Positions 1 through 5,974 of a stretch of DNA of 7,365 nt are shown piece by piece. Under the pieces are notes generated by a model. It was not told the DNA's origin. It made no database searches and worked only from the letters and a program-made list of their open reading frames with translations. The stretch's first letter is position 1, and every line of letters starts with the position of its first letter. The translations under genes and the position numbers were made by a program. The stretch spans positions 1 to 7,365 of the forward strand of contig JAFLUQ010000113.1 of NCBI GenBank assembly GCA_022508735.1, given 5' to 3'. Source of the DNA: Oscillospiraceae bacterium. Its GTDB lineage: Bacteria > Bacillota > Clostridia > UMGS1883.

Positions 1-118
1 TGTCGTCGTCCAGCTTGGGCAGCGTCTGCTTCGAGCCGCAGTATTCACATTCACATACCGTCATGCCCGGCTCTATCACAAGGTCGCCGCCGCACATTTT
101 ACACTTTAAAACTGCCAT
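1..118 (-). CDS. Partial protein with N-terminal zinc ribbon; candidate TIR-domain protein (3' end outside window)
   Basis: Only the first 39 codons are present. The start is ATG at 118-116, six bases after a GGGGAGG ribosome binding site (125-131). The visible peptide begins MAVLKCKMCGG and carries a treble-clef or zinc-ribbon pattern, with C6-x2-C9 followed by C24-x2-C27 (C22 is also present), then the segment KQTLPKLDDD. The N-terminus is strikingly like that of the RCC1-type protein two genes upstream: both read MA-x-L-x-C-x2-CGG-x-L, then PG, then EC-x2-CG. From memory, clostridial proteins starting this way and followed by TLPKLDDD usually continue through a helical repeat region into a TIR domain. 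No TIR residues are visible here, so that part is recollection. TIR domains in bacteria are often NAD-consuming enzymes. It is the last visible gene of the 4372-to-1 operon, 19 bases after the membrane-protein gene. Confidence 0.8.
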   Translation of the reverse strand, partial: MAVLKCKMCGGDLVIEPGMTVCECEYCGSKQTLPKLDDD

Positions 119-137
119 ATTGTTCCTCCCCGTTCTT

Positions 138-836
138 TTACTTGTTTAACGCACAGAGCCTGTTGCGCTCGGTAAGGGTGTTTTTGATCCTTGCACACAG
201 AACCTTAACAGCTGCATTATCTTCGTCAATGATCGCCTTTTGCGCGTCCTGAAGCTGATGCATAAGCTCCTCTTCAAGCTCCTTTGTCTGCTCCGATGAA
301 ACGGGGTCACTGAAGCGGAATTCCTCCATCAGATCCTGAACGGCCTTTTTTGTCTCATCATTTGTGCACAAACCGACCATTGATGAAGACAGCGACTGCA
401 GTGCTCTCATATTTGATACGTCTTTTTTCAGCTTCATGTCCTGACGCTCGATCTCGTCGCGGGTCACGTCGGCGGCGATAAAGCCTATCGCGCTAACGCC
501 CAGAATTACTACATAGAGCACTATCGGCAGCCACACCGGCACATAGGCCGCCAAAGCCATGAATAATAGACCCAGCACCAGCTGAACAATTAAATATGTA
601 ACTCCGATTTTCGCAATGGGAAAGCCGTAGAACTTGCTTTTCGCATCCTTGCCCTTTGAAAAGGCCGTCTTCATCACATAATACTGTGCGCCGATAGCCG
701 CAAGGGTAAACATATAGCTAAACCAAAAGGTTACTGTGTTTTTCGCAAACGGCACCGCAAACACCACCACACTGTACATCACAGCTATGATGGCAAGAAC
801 TATCAACCCGCGAATTTGCGTTTTATTTTCCTTCAT
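138..836 (-). CDS. Four-helix membrane protein with cytoplasmic coiled-coil tail, function unknown
   Basis: I do not recognise a named family. The 232-residue protein has four hydrophobic segments at about residues 9-29, 36-55, 75-97 and 103-122, arranged as two hairpins. A polar tail of about 110 residues (123-232) follows, predicted mostly helical with charged coiled-coil-like stretches such as KELEEELMHQLQDAQKA near residues 185-200. The first loop after helix 2 is lysine-rich (about 59-68), which by the positive-inside rule places both loop and tail in the cytoplasm. There is no signal peptidase site and no catalytic motif that I can see. The ATG at 836-834 follows a GGAGG site (846-850) that adjoins the stop codon of the RCC1-type gene, so its translation is probably coupled. 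In this operon it is the only integral membrane protein and so the natural anchor or partner for the SPFH protein. That role is inferred from context only. Confidence 0.85.
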   Translation of the reverse strand: MKENKTQIRGLIVLAIIAVMYSVVVFAVPFAKNTVTFWFSYMFTLAAIGAQYYVMKTAFSKGKDAKSKFYGFPIAKIGVTYLIVQLVLGLLFMALAAYVPVWLPIVLYVVILGVSAIGFIAADVTRDEIERQDMKLKKDVSNMRALQSLSSSMVGLCTNDETKKAVQDLMEEFRFSDPVSSEQTKELEEELMHQLQDAQKAIIDEDNAAVKVLCARIKNTLTERNRLCALNK

Positions 837-850
837 ATAAATTTTCCTCC

Positions 851-2359
851 TTACAGTTGCTTTAATTCTCTATCAATTGCCGCCAGCCGGGTCTCGATCT
901 CTCTTCTGCGTTTGCCGGCGAACAGCCCCTTGAGGTTTGCAAGCTCTGATTTCAGTGCGGACTGCTCCTCCTTAAGCCCGGCTGCACGCTCAAGGTCAAG
1001 CGTATCCAAACTGTTAAATAGCCTCCAATCTGACACATCGCATTCACCGTTCTCATTATTACCTGCAGCAACAACTGTGCCATCAGCTTTAATACCTACA
1101 GTATGGAAGTCTCCGGCATATATCGCGATAATATCTTTCCATTCACTCACATCGCATTGTTCAAACGTTTCACCCTCTGAGCCTCTTCCTACGGCAACAA
1201 CCGTGCCATCAGTCTTCAGCCCTGCCGTGTGACAGCAGCCGGCTGAAACAGCGATGATCTTAGACCATGAATCTACCTCGCATTGACAATGATCATCATT
1301 TTCACCAACGGCCACAACTGTGCCGTCGGTTTTTAAGCCCACTGTATGCTCTTCTCCGGCGGAAACAGCAGCAATGTCAGTCCATGTTCCCACATCACAC
1401 CGTCCGCCCCCATTATAACCCGTGGCCACAACTGTGCCGTTGGCTTTCAGCCCTATCGTATGTTTTTTTCCTGCGGAAACTGCCGCGATGCCTGTCCATG
1501 TTTCAACATTGCACTGACCGTATTTGTTACTGCCCGCGGCCACAACCGTGCCGTCGCTTTTCAGTCCAACAGTATGCTCATCAGCAGTGGAAACTGCGAC
1601 AATATCAGTCCATGAATCCACATCGCATTGTCCGTACTGATTATAGCCAACGCCTACAACTGTGCCGTCGTATCTCAGCCCTATCGTATGTTTTTTTCCT
1701 GCGGAAACCGCGACAATGTCAGTCCAGCTTTCCATACCGTATTGTCCGGGTACAATACCAACGGCCACAACAGCGCCATCGCTCCGCACGCCTACAGTAT
1801 GATCTGATGCCGCGGCAATCATCCGGGAAAATTTAGCTGACTTTTTACGCTCCTCTGCAAGGAAAGGGATGCTGTTTATATCAGCTGCTATTTCGGCTTC
1901 AAGTCTGTTAAACAAAGCTTTTAAGTCATCGTCGGCGAATTGCCTTGCACGCTGATAATTCAAATTTTCAGAGCATCTGCGTAATTTTTTTCGCATGCCA
2001 TGAAGACTTTCCCTGTCTGAGCATTTAAGCTCCGCCATAACTAATCCCAAATAGGCATGGCCATTCTCGGCGTCGTGGTTCAGCGCCTGATCAAAAAAGT
2101 TCTTAGCTTCATCCCATTTTTTCTCAGCCAGTGCCATTTCGCCCCGCTTTATGAGTGAATCGGCACTTACGCCGCCTTCCACCCTAACCGTACCCTGAAC
2201 CTCAACGGTGCCCTCAACCTTTACAGTGCCCTTGATCTCCTGCACCTTCGCTTTGGCCCATTCGGTGGAATACTCCATGCCGCAGGAGTCGCACTCAAAA
2301 ATACCTCCGGGCCTGCCGATAAGCTTTCCGCCGCATATTTCACAAGCTAATGCAGCCAT
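851..2359 (-). CDS. Zinc-ribbon protein with seven RCC1-like repeats (beta-propeller)
   Basis: The 502-residue product has five parts. Residues 1-30 form a zinc ribbon (C6-x2-C9, C23-x2-C26). Residues 43-63 are a short periodic stretch of hexads (GTVKVE, GTVEVQ, GTVRVE). Residues 67-175 are helical, with a TPR-like opening (ALAEKKWDEAKNFFDQAL). Residues 181-447 hold seven RCC1-type repeats with consensus I-x-AVSAG-x2-HT-(V/I)-GL-x2-DGTVVA-x-G-x-N and an aromatic W near each end; the histidines are at 187, 224, 262, 300, 338, 377 and 419. Residues 455-502 are a charged coiled coil. Seven repeats suit one closed seven-bladed propeller, normally a protein-protein interaction platform. There is no signal peptide, so it is probably cytoplasmic. 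The ATG lies three bases after the SPFH stop codon; its GAGGGGAG site (2368-2375) is inside the SPFH gene, indicating coupled translation. The fold call is firm; binding partner and function are unknown. Confidence 0.92.
   Translation of the reverse strand: MAALACEICGGKLIGRPGGIFECDSCGMEYSTEWAKAKVQEIKGTVKVEGTVEVQGTVRVEGGVSADSLIKRGEMALAEKKWDEAKNFFDQALNHDAENGHAYLGLVMAELKCSDRESLHGMRKKLRRCSENLNYQRARQFADDDLKALFNRLEAEIAADINSIPFLAEERKKSAKFSRMIAAASDHTVGVRSDGAVVAVGIVPGQYGMESWTDIVAVSAGKKHTIGLRYDGTVVGVGYNQYGQCDVDSWTDIVAVSTADEHTVGLKSDGTVVAAGSNKYGQCNVETWTGIAAVSAGKKHTIGLKANGTVVATGYNGGGRCDVGTWTDIAAVSAGEEHTVGLKTDGTVVAVGENDDHCQCEVDSWSKIIAVSAGCCHTAGLKTDGTVVAVGRGSEGETFEQCDVSEWKDIIAIYAGDFHTVGIKADGTVVAAGNNENGECDVSDWRLFNSLDTLDLERAAGLKEEQSALKSELANLKGLFAGKRRREIETRLAAIDRELKQL
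1019..1819 (-). repeat. Seven tandem RCC1-type coding repeats, mostly 114 bases per unit
   Basis: These encode residues 181-447 of the zinc-ribbon RCC1 protein. In transcription order the repeats are 34, 38, 38, 38, 39, 42 and about 38 residues. Repeats 2 and 4 share a perfect 34-base identity (1675-1708 and 1447-1480), exactly 228 bases or two units apart. Repeats 3 and 5 also resemble each other more than their neighbours (HTVGL after an acidic pair, against KKHTIGL in 2 and 4). This points to duplication or gene conversion of a two-repeat block. Confidence 0.9.
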
Positions 2360-2362
2360 TGA

Positions 2363-4165
2363 TTACTCTCCCCTCTTTCTTCCGCATTCGGGGCAGAATT
2401 TGCCGGTAACGCCCTTTGTGCCGCAATCCGGGCAGTCCCATGCGGTGGGAGCCTCGGGCCGTTTTGCACCGCACTCGGGGCAGAATTTGCTGGTTATTCC
2501 CTTGGTTCCGCAGGCCGCACAGTCCCATGCTGAAGGAGCTTCCGGCCGCTTAGAACCGCACTCGGGGCAGAATTTGCTGGTTATACCCTTGGCGCCGCAC
2601 TCGGCGCAGTCCCACGCGTCCGCCGCGGGAGCGGTTGGGGCATGAGTGGTCTCCGGGGCCATAGCGCTGCCCACGCTCTGGCCTATCTGAGAGCCGCCCT
2701 CGAATATGGGGCTCATTGCCTCCTTCGTCATGCCGATAACACTGCCCATAGCGCCCAGCGATATGCCAAGCCCGGCAATATCGCCAAGAGCTCCGCCGCC
2801 TTCACCGCCGCCGATGCCGTTCTTCATAGCCTCAAGGCCCACCTGACGGGCAGTTTCCTGCTGATATGTGTAGCCCTTCATCTTCATTTCCATAGCTTCG
2901 GCTTCGGCCTGCATTCTGTATGCTTCAGCCTCAGCCTGAGCTTTCATTTTAAGCGCCTCGGCCTCTCCCTGAGCGCCGATGATCTTCATTCGGGCGGCGG
3001 TAGTTGCCTCAACCTCTTTTCTCTGGGCGGCTGCTTCGGCCTCGCTCTTGCGAATCTGCTCCTGACGAACGAGCAGATACTGCTCGGCATACTGCTCCTT
3101 CATCCTGCGGAAGTTGGGATCATCGTCCGGCGTTACGATTCTATTTACGAAGAATTCCGGCATAGAAAGGCCGTAATCATCGAGATAAACATTGATCTGA
3201 TCCCTAAGTGCAAGGGACAGACGCATAAGCTCAGAATCTATTTCAAGAATATTTATCTTGTTTTCCTTGATAGTCTGGGCGAGATAGCTCTTGACCTGTG
3301 TCATTACAAGAGAGCGGAAATATCCCTTGTTATTGCCGCCGCCAAGTATCTGCTCTTGATCAAGGCTTCCCGTTGTGCCAACGACCTTTAACAGAAGCTT
3401 TCTTGAATTGACAACTCTGATATTAAATTCACCGCTGGCACCCAGCTCCACATGAAGGCCGGATTTGGGGTCAAACAGACGAACCTTTGAATCGGTTCCC
3501 CACTTTATACCCATCTGGGTAGCCATGTTTATATAGTACACCTCGGAATGGAAGGTGCCCTCGGTATCTGTGGGAAGCTGATATACCTTTTCGAGCAGAG
3601 GCAGTTGCTGGGTCTCAAGAGTGTATCTGCCCGCCTTGAACAGATCAAGCGCCTGGCCGTCACGGAAGAAAATGGCCTCCTGACTTTCGTGAACGATTAG
3701 CTGTGAACCAAGGTTAAAATCTTCGATCGGGTGCTTCCACACAAGGGTTTCATTATCTCCCTCGTATTTTATGATGCTGGCAAGGCCGTCTTTCTTTATT
3801 TTCTCCTGCGTAAGGCGCTCCTGAACATCATTTTCGTGGTCGCAGACCGGGCACACATATGTTGCCGCACTTTTTACGGTGGCAAGTCTTACGCCGCACT
3901 GCTCGCATGAAAATTCCTCGAGCTGCTGCTTTTCAGACATAGTATTGATTTTCCCGTGGCAAACCGGGCAAACCGCATCGTCACCCTTCGACTGGTCGAA
4001 AACCACCGTGTTTCCGCAGTGTGGGCACTCTCTTGACGCAAGCTTATCAGTGCGAACATTGATCACGTTACCGCACGAGCAGTTGATCTTTTTCCTCGCA
4101 AAAAAACCTGTGTTCGCCTCCGCATACCTTCCGCAATGCGGACATTCAATAGAAAATTTAGCCAT
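2363..4165 (-). CDS. SPFH-domain protein with three N-terminal and three C-terminal zinc ribbons (YdjI-like)
   Basis: This 600-residue protein begins with three zinc ribbons: C8/C11 with C29/C31, C47/C50 with C66/C69, and C87/C90 with C105/C108. An SPFH (stomatin/prohibitin/flotillin/HflK) core follows at about residues 125-345, including KYEGDNETLVWKHPIEDFN, HESQEAIFFRDGQ and GRYTLETQQLPLL. Next come a long alanine/glutamate-rich coiled coil (about 350-440) typical of flotillin-like oligomers, a glycine-rich linker (450-515), and three near-identical 29-residue zinc-ribbon repeats (517-600). There is no transmembrane segment, so membrane contact would be peripheral or through a partner. From the literature, YdjI of Bacillus subtilis is a related zinc-ribbon SPFH protein that works with membrane partners in PspA recruitment; no PspA is visible here. 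An excellent GAGGAGG site (4174-4180) directly follows the regulator's stop codon. The SPFH assignment is strong; a membrane-stress scaffold role is inference. Confidence 0.93.
   Translation of the reverse strand: MAKFSIECPHCGRYAEANTGFFARKKINCSCGNVINVRTDKLASRECPHCGNTVVFDQSKGDDAVCPVCHGKINTMSEKQQLEEFSCEQCGVRLATVKSAATYVCPVCDHENDVQERLTQEKIKKDGLASIIKYEGDNETLVWKHPIEDFNLGSQLIVHESQEAIFFRDGQALDLFKAGRYTLETQQLPLLEKVYQLPTDTEGTFHSEVYYINMATQMGIKWGTDSKVRLFDPKSGLHVELGASGEFNIRVVNSRKLLLKVVGTTGSLDQEQILGGGNNKGYFRSLVMTQVKSYLAQTIKENKINILEIDSELMRLSLALRDQINVYLDDYGLSMPEFFVNRIVTPDDDPNFRRMKEQYAEQYLLVRQEQIRKSEAEAAAQRKEVEATTAARMKIIGAQGEAEALKMKAQAEAEAYRMQAEAEAMEMKMKGYTYQQETARQVGLEAMKNGIGGGEGGGALGDIAGLGISLGAMGSVIGMTKEAMSPIFEGGSQIGQSVGSAMAPETTHAPTAPAADAWDCAECGAKGITSKFCPECGSKRPEAPSAWDCAACGTKGITSKFCPECGAKRPEAPTAWDCPDCGTKGVTGKFCPECGRKRGE
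2366..2617 (-). repeat. Three tandem 87-base zinc-ribbon repeats at the 3' end of the SPFH gene
   Basis: They encode residues 517-600 of the SPFH protein. Each 29-residue unit reads AWDC-x2-CG-x-KG-(I/V)-T-x-KFCPECG-x-KR, usually followed by PEAP. The cysteine pairs are 520/523 with 533/536, 549/552 with 562/565, and 578/581 with 591/594. At DNA level 2468-2497 and 2555-2584 are identical over 30 bases at a spacing of exactly 87. The third copy (nearest the stop codon) is more diverged. The number of units could vary between strains by recombination. Confidence 0.9.
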
Positions 4166-4180
4166 TGCTTTTTCCTCCTC

Positions 4181-4372
4181 TTAATTCTTTTCGATTTGCA
4201 TGTTGTCAAGTGCAAATTCGATACTCAATAACAAAATTTCGTTTCGGGTTCTCCCGGTTTCTGCCGCAACTTCATCAATAACTGCCAACATATCCTTTGG
4301 CAGCCTTATTGATGCAACCGTGGTTGCACCGACGTATTTGTGTGGTTGAATGACCAGCTTTTTATCATTCAA
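4181..4372 (-). CDS. Small ribbon-helix-helix (CopG/Arc-type) DNA-binding regulator
   Basis: Read from the TTG codon at 4372-4370, the product has 63 residues. A short strand (TTVASIRLP, residues 17-25) is followed by helix A (KDMLAVIDEVAAETG, 26-40), a turn with RTRNE, and helix B (about 43-58). This is the pattern of ribbon-helix-helix dimers, which put paired beta strands into the major groove. I chose TTG because GGGGAGG (4381-4387) lies eight bases before it, while in-frame GTG codons at 4378 and 4381 are too close to or inside that site. The open frame extends back to 4513, but that extension crosses the promoter and terminator and cannot be coding. It is the first gene of the cassette, 30 bases from the predicted transcription start, a usual position for an autorepressor. 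Family confidence is high; target and effector are unknown. Confidence 0.85.
   Translation of the reverse strand: MNDKKLVIQPHKYVGATTVASIRLPKDMLAVIDEVAAETGRTRNEILLLSIEFALDNMQIEKN
4313..4328. promoter_or_regulatory. Perfect inverted repeat inside the RHH gene, candidate operator
   Basis: TGCAACC and GGTTGCA face each other across two bases (GT). On the plus strand the left arm with its two preceding bases, GATGCAACC (4311-4319), recurs exactly at 4432-4440, where it overlaps the -35 hexamer of the cassette promoter. Ribbon-helix-helix proteins commonly bind short inverted or direct repeats near their own promoter. The codons involved encode the conserved strand (GATTVAS), so coding constraint may explain part of the pattern. 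Confidence 0.35.
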
Positions 4373-4380
4373 GGCCACCA

Positions 4381-4387
4381 CCTCCCC
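4381..4387 (-). promoter_or_regulatory. Ribosome binding site that fixes a TTG start for the RHH regulator
   Basis: GGGGAGG on the minus strand, eight bases before TTG at 4372. It is the only strong site between the promoter and the RHH coding region, and no in-frame ATG lies downstream at a sensible distance. It therefore decides against the longer open frame. Confidence 0.75.
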
Positions 4388-4402
4388 ATTAATATTGTTA
4401 CT

Positions 4403-4438
4403 GTAATTAATTATACTACAAATGTATTCATGATGCAA
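4403..4438 (-). promoter_or_regulatory. Sigma-A-type promoter of the RHH-SPFH-RCC1 cassette
   Basis: On the minus strand, -35 TTGCAT (4433-4438) and -10 TATAAT (4410-4415, a perfect consensus) are separated by exactly 17 bases, which predicts a start near 4403 and a leader of about 30 bases. A ten-base palindrome TAATTAATTA (4404-4413) overlaps the -10 box and TCATGA lies in the spacer; either could be part of an operator. This is the only convincing promoter I see in the window. Confidence 0.85.
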
Positions 4439-4471
4439 CCATGTTATAGCGATTTTTGTAAATTTTTCGTG

Positions 4472-4502
4472 AATAAAAGGCACCCGGCCATAACCGGATG
4501 CC
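4472..4502 (-). terminator. Rho-independent terminator of the SEDS/PBP operon
   Basis: On the minus strand GGCATCCGG pairs with CCGGGTGCC over nine base pairs (one G-U), with a six-base loop TTATGG, followed by TTTTATT. It lies about 70 bases beyond the PBP stop codon and about 35 bases before the -35 box of the next promoter. It therefore separates the cell-wall operon from the zinc-ribbon cassette. The 4503-4570 stretch between the PBP stop and this hairpin is AT-rich and I see nothing else in it. Confidence 0.9.
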
Positions 4503-4570
4503 CATATTTCCACTAACTTAGAATGAATTTGTTTTCTGTTTCAAATAAAGCTTTTTTACTGCCTATTTTA

Positions 4571-5974
4571 TCATACTCCCAGCCACTGCCGCATTATGCG
4601 CTTTGCAATGGGCGCGCAGGCGGCTCCGCCGCTGCTGCCGCTGTACTCCTGAAAAACAGCGACGGCGATCTGGGGGTCGTCCTTAGGAGCGAAGCCCACG
4701 AACCAGGCGTGATCCTTACCCTCCCTCTCGTTCTGGGCCGTGCCCGTCTTGCCGCAAACCTCTATGCCTCTGATGCGTGCGTTGGCCCCTGTGCCGCTCT
4801 CCACGCAGTCGAGCATGAAGCCTGTTATCTCTGCCGCCGTGGAGGTCGTGCATACACGGGCGAGCGCCTCTGGGCTTGCCTCGTAGACTGACACTCCGTT
4901 GGGCGATGACACTCTCTGCACCAGATACGGCTTCATCATGACGCCGTTGTTGGCGATAGCCGCGGCCACCATAGCCATATTTAGCGGGGTCGTCAAAAGC
5001 TTTCCCTGCCCTATACCGACGGAGGCCAGCTCGGTCTTTTCCATAGAGCCATAGCCCCACTCAGAAAAATTGGTAGGCACGTCAAAGGGTATCTTCTTAG
5101 TCACCATAAAGTCCTCAGCGGCCTTTTTTAGAGTACTCGTGCCGAGCTCCACTCCAAGGCGAGAAAAGAGAACGTTGCTCGAATACTTAAAGCCCTCGCC
5201 AAGGCCTATATTGCCATACCCGGTACCTCCCGAATTGCGGAAAGTACGGCCGTCGATCTTGGTGCTGCCCTCGTCGTCTAAGCGATAGTTTCCGTAACCG
5301 TGCTCAAGGGCGGCGGCTGTCACGGCAATTTTAAATGTGGAACCGGGGGCGTATAAGCCCTGCGTAGCCCGAGCCAGAAAGGGACTGTCGTCCCTTAGAG
5401 TCAGGTCAGGCCAATTTTTCACAAGCGCGTCCTCGTTGGGGTCAAAGCTGGGGCCGGAATAGAGGCAAAGCACCTCGCCTGTCTTGGGATTGAGGGCCAC
5501 AACTGCTCCGTTTCTGCCGTTCATGGCGTCACGCGCCTCGGCCATGAGTCGGTGGTCAAGGGTGGTTATCAGGTCGCTGCCCCTCTTCAGCTCCTCGTCG
5601 TCCATGCCGTACTGAATTATTTCGGTAAGGCTCTCGGTGCGAAGCAGGTAGTCGTTAAAGCTGAGTTCAAGATTTGTCTTGCCATAGCTGCGGGTATTAT
5701 AGCCTATGACATGGGTATAGAGCGAGCCGTAGGGGTAAACGCGTTTTTGCCCGCCCTCACTGTTTTTTTCGCTCTCGGCCAGCACGGTGCCCCGGCGGTC
5801 AAGTATGGAACCGCGCAGCACGCTCTCCTCCTTCTCCCACAAGCGGCGGTTGTAATTTGAAGAAACCAGACCGTCGGCCTGAAACAGCGTGAAATACGTC
5901 AGATATACAAAAATCGAAAGAAACAGCACACTCATTATTACAAGGACGAAAATTATCTTCTTATTATAGTTCAT
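4571..5974 (-). CDS. Class B penicillin-binding protein (peptidoglycan DD-transpeptidase), PbpA/FtsI-like
   Basis: The 467-residue protein has one N-terminal membrane anchor (about residues 7-30) and no other hydrophobic segment, so its body is extracellular. A short pedestal region contains RGSILDRRG (54-62), the usual class B motif. The transpeptidase domain (about 150-467) has all three catalytic motifs: S212-T-F-K215 (nucleophile serine), S265-S-N267, and K409-T-G411 followed by TA. It would cross-link stem peptides and is a beta-lactam target. At 467 residues it is much shorter than elongation-type PBP2, and nearer to the PbpA type found beside SEDS genes in Actinobacteria and Clostridia. 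The ATG lies inside the upstream SEDS gene (11-base overlap), with AAGGAGG (5984-5990) also inside that gene, so the pair is translated together. I cannot tell whether it serves elongation, division or sporulation. Confidence 0.95.
   Translation of the reverse strand: MNYNKKIIFVLVIMSVLFLSIFVYLTYFTLFQADGLVSSNYNRRLWEKEESVLRGSILDRRGTVLAESEKNSEGGQKRVYPYGSLYTHVIGYNTRSYGKTNLELSFNDYLLRTESLTEIIQYGMDDEELKRGSDLITTLDHRLMAEARDAMNGRNGAVVALNPKTGEVLCLYSGPSFDPNEDALVKNWPDLTLRDDSPFLARATQGLYAPGSTFKIAVTAAALEHGYGNYRLDDEGSTKIDGRTFRNSGGTGYGNIGLGEGFKYSSNVLFSRLGVELGTSTLKKAAEDFMVTKKIPFDVPTNFSEWGYGSMEKTELASVGIGQGKLLTTPLNMAMVAAAIANNGVMMKPYLVQRVSSPNGVSVYEASPEALARVCTTSTAAEITGFMLDCVESGTGANARIRGIEVCGKTGTAQNEREGKDHAWFVGFAPKDDPQIAVAVFQEYSGSSGGAACAPIAKRIMRQWLGV

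Noticed and set aside
1463..1697. Two A7 runs (coding strand) in frame A-AAA-AAA as programmed frameshift sites
   Set aside because: Each encodes the ordinary KK of the repeat consensus, the main frame continues intact, and no stimulatory structure or useful alternative frame was apparent. They may still be slippage-prone.
1019..1819. Regularly spaced repeats considered as a CRISPR array
   Set aside because: The 114-base period, continuous open reading frame and RCC1 consensus show coding repeats; there are no unique spacers between identical short repeats.
816..1836. Open plus-strand frames opposite the RCC1 gene
   Set aside because: They mirror the repeat period of the minus-strand gene, have no ribosome binding sites, and encode low-complexity Cys/Arg/Ser-rich peptides.
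2642..3391. Long plus-strand open frame opposite the SPFH gene
   Set aside because: It is the complement of the Ala/Glu-rich coiled-coil and SPFH codons, yields a Leu/His/Ser-rich peptide with no family features, and lacks a ribosome binding site.
4373..4513. Longer version of the RHH gene starting upstream at 4513
   Set aside because: The extension crosses a -10/-35 promoter and most of a Rho-independent terminator, and its start has no ribosome binding site. TTG at 4372 has an ideal one.
5964..5974. Possible frameshift fusion of the SEDS and PBP genes
   Set aside because: The PBP has its own strong ribosome binding site (5984-5990) and ATG, and both proteins are complete; a short overlap is normal coupling.
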